A DNA stretch of 64,000 nt. Origin: Apostichopus japonicus. Taxonomy: Eukaryota > Echinodermata > Holothuroidea > Aspidochirotida > Stichopodidae. This document shows, in pieces, positions 56,601-64,000 of this stretch (the stretch's first letter is position 1; the number at the start of each line of letters is the position of its first letter). The DNA lies in NCBI RefSeq assembly GCF_037975245.1, contig NC_092570.1, forward strand, positions 18,861,418-18,925,417. The letters run 5' to 3'. Below the pieces are notes generated by a model, which made no database searches, was not told the origin of the DNA, and worked only from the letters and a program-made list of their open reading frames with translations. Position numbers and translations under genes: made by a program.

Positions 56601-59600
56601 ATAAAAGAATTAATCTATCAAGTTGAATAAGATAACCATTTTACAATTAAGCTATGAGACAAATTAAAGTGCCTTTCTCAATGTTTACGATCTTTTAAGT
56701 GCAATACTCTCTACATAATTGTTGCTCAACGATTTGTTTGATGAGAAGCATCTTGAAAAGTATAACTACCAGCAGCTTTTAATGCAGAGAAAAGCAAACT
56801 CTACGGTTCTCAGAATTATTTGTTAGCGATACTCTTCAAATACAATAAGAAGAAAAAACCCATTGTGATACATGAATATGCATGGACCAAAAATTATTTT
56901 CTTATAACAACCGTTGAGGTCTAGTTAAAGTTAGTCAATCATGATGGGGTTCGCTTACCAATTGAATTCTCCATGTACTCAGCACTGGCCACTCTCGCCA
57001 CATGGTCCACACCGATTCTCTCTGCTTCTTCTGTGGCTAGAGTATACTGCAGTTCCACAAACAGCATAGTAGGTTCTCCACTGACCAGATCTATCACAGA
57101 CTCGTAGCATGATATGGGTAGCTGAGTGAGTGAGGGGGCGAAATAAATCAAATCAAATCTTTTCTTTTGGTAAAATTATATTTGTTCTTAAATCTTCTTT
57201 TAAGATCACACAGCTTTTGCATCTGTACGGATAAAAACGTGCACAACTTGCATGTTCAAAGGTTGACATAAACCAAGCCATCAAAGGTCAACTATGTCAA
57301 AGAGATCTACTGCTTATGAGGACAACTCTCCTAGTTTTTCTATTTTATTTTTGCAATTGGCAGATACCAAGGGTTTGACATCCTATTGGAAGACAGGAAG
57401 ATGTGAAGAACTGACCAGAAAGCTTAACTTTTTACTGTGTTACTCTATTTGTTGTATTTTCTAAATACTAAATTCATCTAGTATATCACTGTATATTAGT
57501 GATTGCAGTAACAGCAGTAATACATTAACCACTTAATGGGTTACACCTCAAAAACATTACATCACAAATGAGCACATGGCATGCCGTCCAAGCATTTAAT
57601 CTTCATCACAACTCACTCAAGATATTTCTTAAATGTTAGATTTTTGCAGGAGTTACTTGCTCATGAACATCAACTCAAAAGTTAAAGATGATGTTTAGCT
57701 CTACGTCACCTATTGTTTACCTTACATTTATATTTTCAATTATAATGATAATTTTGGACAAGTTATTCTAAAAATTTTGGTCAGAAACTATTCTGCTAAA
57801 AGTAAACAAGGCTACATAGAAAATAGCCAAAATAACAAAAGAAATTGTTCCTTTGTTCAGAGATGCAAATGGTATGATCTTGATTCCTTTGCCGAATCAA
57901 GTACTTTGTCGTTAAGTTGTCATGACATGACAATGTCCGATATTATTTTATCATATATCCAAACATATACTTACATTAATGTTACCCTATTATCTCAAAA
58001 TATTTACACATACTTACATCTGTACTTCTCGAAAGAGGATTCAACTTTAAGAATATTGGACTTTCATTTATCTGGCAAATCTGTAGAAGTGAATGGGAGG
58101 GATAGAAAAAAAAAAAAAGGAATAATAATTGCCCATCAGTGAGAGAGCTAATTACCACTCTAGCAGATGAGAATTAAAGAGTTTTATTTACTGTAGTGTC
58201 CAATAAATCACATTTTTGTAGCAAAATTTTACAGTGAATAATGCCATCTGTATATCATGTGTTCTGCAGGATTGAGACATTGCACAAGACTGTGATGGGG
58301 TTTGCACCAAATTTGAAGGTCAGAATTTCTCCAACATATTTAATCACAAAAGGTCACTTAAAACTCATCCTGATGTTTGGTCTCTTGTCAGGGCATTTTT
58401 GGTAGTCATGAGCTTTTGATTGTGGTCACAATTTAGTAGACAAGCCCATTTCCCCCAAAAAGCAACTAAATAAACAAAGACTATAGTTGTTTAGCCCTAC
58501 AGAATTCCTTATGCACACTATGGCCATCTGTTGCATGACTAGCATCCATCATTGTAATTATCAAAAACATTTTTAAAATATTTTTAATAAGTACTATCTT
58601 TGACAATTTCAAAAACATAGAGTAGCATTAATCTACCCTGTCAATATCTTTCAACTGGAAAAGCTCAAGGGATAAAGGTTTCTCAGAACAATTTCTTTGT
58701 ACACACATTTTTCACCAAATTGAAAGTACTACATATATGTGGCTTATAGGCAACAGGCTTATTATATAACTTTACTGTACCTGTTTGTGAACTTTAATGT
58801 CTTTTTCATCTGCAGTTCCTCCCGTTGTGTACCAGCCTAAAAACTCCAAATCCTTGAAAACCTGTTTGACTGTCATAAAATAAAATAAAAATAAAACATC
58901 ATCAACAATAAGAAGTCTACAGCATTACAAATCATGACAACTTATAATTGCTGGAAGGCTTCTTTCAATTAGAGAATGCTGCCAAATTATGAAATACTGA
59001 AATACAATACCCTATCTGTGTTAAAGCTGAGCAAACTTGGCACTTATGGGGAGAATAGATTCATTTTAAGTGTACAGAGCATACCCAAAATTATATTTTT
59101 CTCAAGGAAGTGAAAATTCCATCCCTACAGTAACTTCACTAACAAATCATGCAAACCATGTTTTCTTCCAAACTTTTGGAATTTTGCAAAATTTTGCAAC
59201 TTATGAATTATATTGTGAAATCATCAAGTAGAGTGTATCAACAATTTCACAGACCGCATTTTCATTTTCTTTTAGGGTTGGGGTATTTAATGTCAATAGA
59301 CTTGCACATGAAATATATGCTAATGTTATAACATGATCTATCAATTAACTACTGGTCAACACTTCATGAGTGGAAATAATCCCCGACATATTTCCTCACT
59401 CCTCGTTACCATGGCCACAAACTTCCAGTCCAATCCTTCCTCATATATGTCAAACTACTGTATACTAGGTGAAAATAAAATAAATTTACCACTAAATCGA
59501 ATTTTCATTCTTGAAAAAAAGACAGATCCTATCATGTGAAGTTACTTATACTTACACTGTTCTTCTTTTGTGTTGTAATACTGTAGATCCACAATAACGT

Positions 59601-61953
59601 CACCTTCAACGACGTCAAAAACTAACTCAAATGAATTCAGAACTTCAATATTCCTGCCTTCTTGCTTTCCAATGAGTGCACCCAAAACTGTAAGTTAAAT
59701 AAAAAATATTTATATATGTCCACTAACTATTAAGAAGGTGTAAGGTGCTTGTGGATGTAGAATAGAATATTTCTCAGCTCCCTTTTACTGATGTACTAGA
59801 AACACATTGACCTATGCTATAACTGTCTTCTTAGTAAATTCTCTGACCCTTTGCTTCTTCTTTCACTTTTAAGTAATCTACCACTCATTCCCAAATGCTA
59901 AAATTAAAAAAGTAAGACATGTCAATATGAATATGTGCACCCATTCCCACTTTCAAAATTGGTTTTAAAGGTTATTGTTCAGAACAAGGTATATCATTTT
60001 GTAACAAGGGGGGGGGGGGGGGGGTGAAGGTATCCAGTCAAAACGTCCCTTTACCAGAATGTCCCCGCTTTCTTAAGACCAAAACGTCCCCGCTTTTACC
60101 AAAACGTCCCCGCAGTCAAAACGTCCCCGTGAGTCAAAACGTCCCCGCTTTTTCTGTTTTAATATCAGTTGGAATGCAAATGTGGATGTTTTTAGTTAAA
60201 ATCAAAGAGTAAGGATAGGTATAGTTTAGGTTGAAAACACATTTTTTAGGATTGGGAAGTGTCGGACATTAGGGCGGAAACATTATTAAGTATAATTTTC
60301 TGAGGTAAGATAATATAAAGAATCAAAATACATGCACAGAATACAGACAGGTTAATTGAGCACGGTGAACACCTACAATGAGATACCAGTAAGGGGATTG
60401 GTAGACAAGGGATGAAGAGAAGAACGCAACAGGGGAAGAGGAGAGGTAGGAGATAAACAGTGGAGGGACAAAGAGAGGATTAAAGGAACGGGGTAGGGAA
60501 TAAACTGGAGAAGGACAATGACAGAAAGGTGTGGAGAGAAAAAGCAAAAAAAAGGGTGTGGAAGAGAGCTGTGAGAAGAGGAGTGATGGGGGGGGGGGGG
60601 GCGGGACAAGAAAAGGAGGAGGGCAGAGGAAAATTTGGTCATGTTCTTCATATCACGTAAGATAATGCAAATAGAAAAGGGTAATGCAAGATGGCTGTAC
60701 GGTAATATAATTTTTTTAAGCACGGGTTGGTTTCGGAATGAATATACACGATACCGTACGGTAAATTTTGCTTCGTAAAAATAAACGATAAGTGATTTCA
60801 CTTAATATAAAATATTAAAGAGATATATTTATATTGTATAGTATACGCATCCAAAATCTTTTTTCATTCCTCTTGTATAATATTTTTTGTTTTCCTTAAT
60901 TCGTTAATTCACTGATAAACATATAGCGTATACTTTTTTTCTACGATATACTCCATGATTTATTTAGCGCCTGTAATTCAACTTGCATGCCGATAACTTA
61001 GCAAAATTATAACTTAAAATTAATATATATTCACAACTGTGAATGAATCTGATAAACGGGGACGTTTTGACTTACCGGGACGTTTTGACTTACGGGGACG
61101 TTTTGACCAACGGGGACGTTTTGACCAAAAGCGGGGACGTTTTGGTACGGGGACGTTTTGGTAAAGGGACGTTTTGACTGGTAAGCGGGGTGAATGTGAC
61201 ACCCATACAATGTCAATGTAGGCTAAGAAAGCAAAGTTGTAGTGTGCTGTAGTCATGACTGTAACTAACAGTATTCTTTGTGTACAAGTTTTCAGTGTTA
61301 CCTTATCCTTTGATTGTTCCTAATGATACAGATATTGGCCTAGGCTACACCAGAGCCCATGACACTTTTTTTGGATCTTGCAAAAAGCAATGTGAATGAT
61401 CGCATTCCTAAGTAGGCTAGTGACTTCTTCAATGTGGTGTCCCTCACTTGCCTGTACTGGCCTAACCAGGCTTAGGCTAGGCCTGAATTGGAAGCCACCG
61501 GACGTGTTAGTTGTAATCATAAGCTTTGCGGGTTTCTCCACATGTGTGGTCGCTTAAGCGTCGTTAAAATAACTGCTGATTAATTTATAATTACTAAATA
61601 TTCGCCTGTGCTACTTGAACTAGTTCTGCATTGCACTAGCCTGTACTGGATATCTTCATCCTAGTTGCCTCATGTAATGATAATGGCAGCCTAGATAACG
61701 CAGCACGAATTCTTGTCCAAGAATAGTTCCAAAAATATAGGCTAATTTCAGCGGTACACCATTAAGTTTTATGACTAGGCCTAGACCCACCTTGTGTAGG
61801 CTTCCCTTCCTGCGCACGAATTCTGGTCCAATGATCTGAAATATTCATTATGACAAGTGGATGAAGTGCTACACCAACACTGCCATTTGTTCCACTTGAA
61901 GCCATCACTGGCGGAACAGTTTTCTGTTCCGACGGTTCCCCATCAACTTCCAT
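53598..61953 (-). CDS. COPS6: COP9 signalosome subunit 6 (8 exons, 314 aa)
   Basis: Join of complement 61791..61953, 59556..59687, 58781..58869, 58018..58080, 56959..57121, 54952..55145, 54077..54145 and 53598..53669: 945 nt, all phases consistent. CSN6 is the non-catalytic MPN partner of CSN5 in the COP9 signalosome, which removes NEDD8 from cullins in cytoplasm and nucleus. N-terminal MPN domain (about 28-165) opens [19 protein letters not shown] and has [20 protein letters not shown]. Where active JAMM proteases read GWYHSHP this has GWYTTGG (110-116), so the zinc ligands are absent as expected. [16 protein letters not shown] and the C-terminal helical part [18 protein letters not shown], ending [21 protein letters not shown]-type, are near-identical to vertebrate. 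Human is 327 aa; the Ala-rich N-terminus is shorter here. Intron 7 uses a GC donor. Confidence 0.97.
54077..54145 (-). CDS. COPS6: COPS6 exon 7 (followed by GC donor)
   Basis: Encodes [18 protein letters not shown] then DTINQ. The acceptor is TTTTAACAG. The exon ends CAG|GCAAGT: frame and homology (NQ|FVNK) require a GC-AG intron here. Confidence 0.95.
54952..55145 (-). CDS. COPS6: COPS6 exon 6
   Basis: Encodes [40 protein letters not shown] and [15 protein letters not shown]. Acceptor AATGTTACAG, donor GTGAGT. Confidence 0.96.
55146..56958. other. COPS6 intron 5
   Basis: 1.8 kb. Contains the tRNA-like sequence at 55283-55350, a G-rich patch at 55386-55410 and a C/T-rich patch at about 56060-56130. 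No exon seen. Confidence 0.7.
55283..55350 (-). repeat. tRNA-derived sequence (tRNA-Thr(CGT)-like; pseudogene or SINE head)
   Basis: Read on the minus strand it starts GGGCTGGATAACTCAGTTAG, continues AGAGCGCTGGACTCGTAA and has a T-arm-like GTTTCGTATCC. The D-arm and anticodon-loop order match a tRNA with anticodon CGT, but the anticodon stem (CTGGA/ACCCG) is broken and the 3' acceptor strand does not pair properly. Therefore not a functional tRNA. Confidence 0.6.
56959..57121 (-). CDS. COPS6: COPS6 exon 5
   Basis: Encodes [36 protein letters not shown] and [18 protein letters not shown]. Acceptor CACTCACTCAG, donor GTAAGC. Confidence 0.96.
57122..58780. other. COPS6 introns 4 and 3 (around exon 4)
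   Basis: Intron 4 is 57122-58017 and intron 3 is 58081-58780, both AT-rich. The 121-codon plus-strand frame over 57777-58142 is antisense to exon 4 and not a gene. Confidence 0.75.
58018..58080 (-). CDS. COPS6: COPS6 exon 4
   Basis: A 63-nt exon encoding [15 protein letters not shown] then LSRSTD, matching human [21 protein letters not shown] in length. Acceptor TTCTACAG, donor GTAAGT; both ends phase 0. Confidence 0.95.
58781..58869 (-). CDS. COPS6: COPS6 exon 3 (degenerate JAMM position)
   Basis: Encodes [18 protein letters not shown] then DIKVHKQ. The T-T-G-G replaces the H-x-H-P of active MPN+ proteases. Acceptor TATGACAG, donor GTACAG. Confidence 0.96.
59556..59687 (-). CDS. COPS6: COPS6 exon 2 (MPN core)
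   Basis: Encodes [20 protein letters not shown] and QYYNTKEEQ. Acceptor ACTTACAG, donor GTAAGT. Confidence 0.96.
60034..61181. mobile_element. 1.15-kb foldback element with CGTCCCC-repeat arms
   Basis: The left end starts CCAGTCAAAACGTCCCTTTA and contains six AAAACGTCCCC-type units (one degenerate) up to about 60151. The right end, from about 61057, contains seven copies of the reverse complement GGGGACGTTTTG and ends GGTAAAGGGACGTTTTGACT followed by GG. Thus the arms are both inverted to each other and internally tandem-repeated, a foldback structure. The ~900-bp core has no transposase; its Ser/Pro-rich minus-strand frames follow a purine-rich tract. Flanking bases are TAT and TAA, so a TA target is possible. 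Confidence 0.85.
61791..61953 (-). CDS. COPS6: COPS6 exon 1
   Basis: Starts [10 protein letters not shown] and contains [20 protein letters not shown]. Human has MEVD at an internal position after an Ala-rich stretch. Donor G|GTGGGT; phase 1. Confidence 0.95.
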
Positions 61954-62956
61954 ATTCGTAGACTAAGTTTAACGTAGAGTAAAGAAGGAGGTGAAATGTA
62001 GCAAGGTTGATTCACCAATATCAGAACCGAATCAAGCCTTTCTAGCGATTACACCAGTAGGATACAGTTCAGTAACATTACAATGTACTAACATGTGTAC
62101 CAAACTTAACACTAGGACAATTTAGACTATGGTATGTGCTGGATATCGAAACCGATTTGCAGCAAGTCTGTCTATCACGTGACCGTTTCCATGTCCTCGT
62201 TTGTAAACAAAATGCATGATTAAAATTGTTGAACACCTTGACCTGTAACGTTTCGTATCATTATTGTAATATTTTTTGTATAATTTATGCAGAAATACTT
62301 AGGGATATAATAGATAATTCTTTGCGATAGGATCACAATGACGTCTTCACTACGTATTCAACTGGAACAGTGAAAACAGGCAATTTGAGTTCAACTGTAA
62401 CGTTGTTACATGTTACTTGTTAGTAACTAACAAGTAGTAACGATAGAGACGATCCTATCACATATCGAGATCAGTAATATGCAGGTAACGATAGGATAGG
62501 GGATAAGGCAAAGCCCTTTGCTCTTTTAATGCCTAGCCTAGGGCATATCTTGGCTCCAACATCAACTTAAGATTCCTGATAAATGTCCTGTTTGTTTCTT
62601 TGTGTAGCTTATGGTAACTTAGTTAGACCAAGGCCTATGAGACATATTTTGGAAAGCCGATTAATTTCCATTCAGATATTATGAAACAGTCTCAAACTAT
62701 TCTATGTTCCAAAATTTTGGCATCAAAGTAAATATCTCATCACAGATTTTGGACTAGAAGCTTAACTTGTTTCATAATGTTAATGCTACACTGCTAATTC
62801 ATATAACATCAGTGTTGTAAATATTAAATGTTACAGCCATGAAATCCTAAATATGACTGCTACCAACTTTGAAGCCATCTTGCAACATCACAATTGTTAT
62901 CTATTGTCACTTGCTTTCATCAGATGTCACTGAGTTAGCAAACAATAAATAGAAAA
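61954..62956. promoter_or_regulatory. divergent COPS6 / downstream-gene promoter region
   Basis: About 1 kb separates the COPS6 ATG (minus) from the next start codon (plus). It holds a palindromic E-box TCACGTGAC (62175-62183), the USF/MITF/TFEB type. A splice acceptor TTTCATCAG ends at about 62924, so the plus-strand gene probably has a non-coding first exon within this interval. Transcription starts not located. Confidence 0.45.
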
Positions 62957-63464
62957 ATGGAAGAAGATGATCAAATACAAGAGAAACAAACATTCCATGA
63001 GGATCTACAAGATGATGCACAATCTGACATTACATCAGTCACACAGCAGAACGAGGTACCTTCACGACCAACTGTCAGGAGATCAAGTTCTAATTTAACC
63101 ATCGAAAATCTCCGTCGTCATGAAGAAGCCATCATTAGAGAAGAGAAAGAACAGTCTCTGAAAGGCAGTTCACAGTCGGGCAGAGGGACACCATTGGATG
63201 CATTAAGGACTGGTAGCCCTCTAGTACCTGTACAAGCTCAGAGTAGACAAAGTTCTGCTGGGCAAAAGTCTTTAAAGGATGATGTTGATATAGCACTAAC
63301 ACCTGGAGAATCCCTCAGGACTGGAAGTGGTAAACCTCTCCCTCCAATTGGTGTCGAAAGATCAGAAGATGAAAATGCAGTGGAAGAAGCAGATATCCCT
63401 GATAATGTTCTGAGGGAAGACTCCATTGCTAGAGAGGATTCAAGTGCACTTAAAATGAAATCAA
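62957..63464 (+). CDS. unrecognised Ser-rich gene, first coding exon
   Basis: 169 codons plus one base, ending at AAATCAA|GTGAGT. The frame stays open past the donor to about 63640, but the continuation is AT-rich and intron-like. Confidence 0.75.
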
Positions 63465-63915
63465 GTGAGTCTCAATTAAAAAAAGCAATGAAAGTAGCAT
63501 CTGCAAAAAAAGAGTTTTATGTTTATAATTATCACATGAACCTACAATCAAACAATAGTAGTTCTTTTCAACTTTTTCATGATAAAACACACACAAACGC
63601 TTTTGGTCATTTTTATAATGGAACGCATAAATGGAACTAATAGCAGATACTTTGTTACCTTCAGAAATTCTGAAATGTTTCTGAGTTTTTTAACCAAAAG
63701 AAAATTTATTTACAAATGCTGTCATGATAATTTTAAGGAATTATTTGCTTTGCTTTTATTCCGTCAGGTCACCCATCGATATTACAACGTCCATTTAGAC
63801 GAGAATCAAACACCACCGAGGGAGTAGATAGGGAAACACTTCTATCAGCTAAGTCAGTTAAATCTGCGACGTCCAGATCGGAGAGATCTGTCTCTTTTAA
63901 GGATCATCCAGATAG
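62957..63915 (+). CDS. unrecognised Ser-rich acidic protein, N-terminal part (2 exons, continues)
   Basis: Join of 62957..63464 and 63768..63915 gives 218 open codons; the gene runs past the window end. Not recognised. Residues 1-169 are highly charged, Ser/Glu/Asp-rich and apparently disordered, with basic-serine clusters (RRSSSNLTIENLRRHEEAI, SGRGTPLDALRTGSP). Exon 2 adds SILQRPFRRES and SATSRSERSVSFKDHPD, which look like phosphorylation sites (R-x-x-S). The start is the first ATG after a TTTCATCAG acceptor, in an AAAAATGG context. The donors GTGAGT and GTAAGG and acceptor TTTATTCCGTCAG are good, with matching phase. No signal peptide or membrane segment. Shares a divergent promoter region with COPS6. 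Confidence 0.75.
63465..63767. other. intron of the unrecognised gene; 63916-64000 is the start of the next intron
   Basis: AT-rich with a pyrimidine-rich 3' end. Nothing else seen. Confidence 0.7.
63768..63915 (+). CDS. unrecognised Ser-rich gene, second coding exon
   Basis: Opens HPSILQRPFRRESNTTEG and ends SVSFKDHPD with a split codon at GTAAGG. Serine- and arginine-rich, continuing the composition of the first exon. Confidence 0.75.
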
Positions 63916-64000
63916 GTAAGGACTATCATTGTGACATTAGGTAGCTCGAGTAACTCTGTATCGATAAATAAGGAGCAGTATTGTAATATTGAGGTACGGA

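Larger units (their letters stand above)
58870..61790. other. COPS6 introns 2 and 1 (around exon 2)
   Basis: Intron 2 (58870-59555) shows nothing notable. Intron 1 (59688-61790) carries a G-run at 60009-60024 and the foldback element 60034-61181, whose interior includes a plus-strand purine-rich tract (60410-60640). Confidence 0.75.

Noticed and set aside
60034-61190. Regularly spaced CGTCCCC repeats considered as a CRISPR-like array
   Set aside because: Repeats are about 12 bp with irregular short spacers and form inverted arms of a transposon in animal DNA.

Overview
This is nuclear DNA of an intron-rich animal: conserved eukaryotic genes split by GT-AG introns of up to 11.6 kb, AT-rich introns, and many short non-autonomous DNA transposons, minisatellites and microsatellites. 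The best guess is an invertebrate deuterostome, perhaps an echinoderm. That rests on how close the three recognised proteins are to vertebrate orthologues and on the repeat style; no species-specific marker was seen. Nothing prokaryotic, viral or organellar was found.

Layout. (1) About 1-25,600, minus strand: the 5' part of an alkaline ceramidase 3 (ACER3) gene. Three coding exons were found (25,591-25,486; 16,468-16,358; 4,758-4,706); the rest should lie before position 1. (2) 25,600-26,000: a CCAAT- and E2F-site-bearing region that may serve ACER3 and the next gene divergently. (3) 30,639-50,828, plus strand: a complete ten-exon cdc20 gene of 529 codons (mitotic APC/C activator). Its 8.2-kb intron 1 may hold a small four-exon gene on the opposite strand (38,243-36,393). 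(4) 50,829-53,597: the convergent 3' ends of cdc20 and COPS6, with a 26-bp minisatellite in the probable cdc20 3' UTR. (5) 61,953-53,598, minus strand: a complete eight-exon COPS6 (COP9 signalosome subunit 6, 314 codons), with one GC-AG intron and a 1.15-kb foldback element in intron 1. (6) From 62,957, plus strand: the first two coding exons of an unrecognised Ser-rich acidic protein that runs off the window.

Cdc20 and the COP9 signalosome both act in ubiquitin control (APC/C, and cullin deneddylation). ACER3 is a membrane sphingolipid hydrolase. Nothing suggests the three form one pathway, and the synteny is probably incidental.

Most notable observations: a 360-bp TTAA-flanked MITE inserted 6 bp inside the 5' splice site of cdc20 exon 4, with a 144-bp tandem duplication that copies the splice donor; a Cdc20 with intact C-box, MAD2-binding motif and IR tail but degenerate KEN and CRY positions; the candidate nested antisense gene; and DR1-type nuclear-receptor motifs carried by dispersed repeats. 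Exon boundaries were set by hand from homology, splice consensus and reading phase. Homology was judged from remembered family sequences, not a search.
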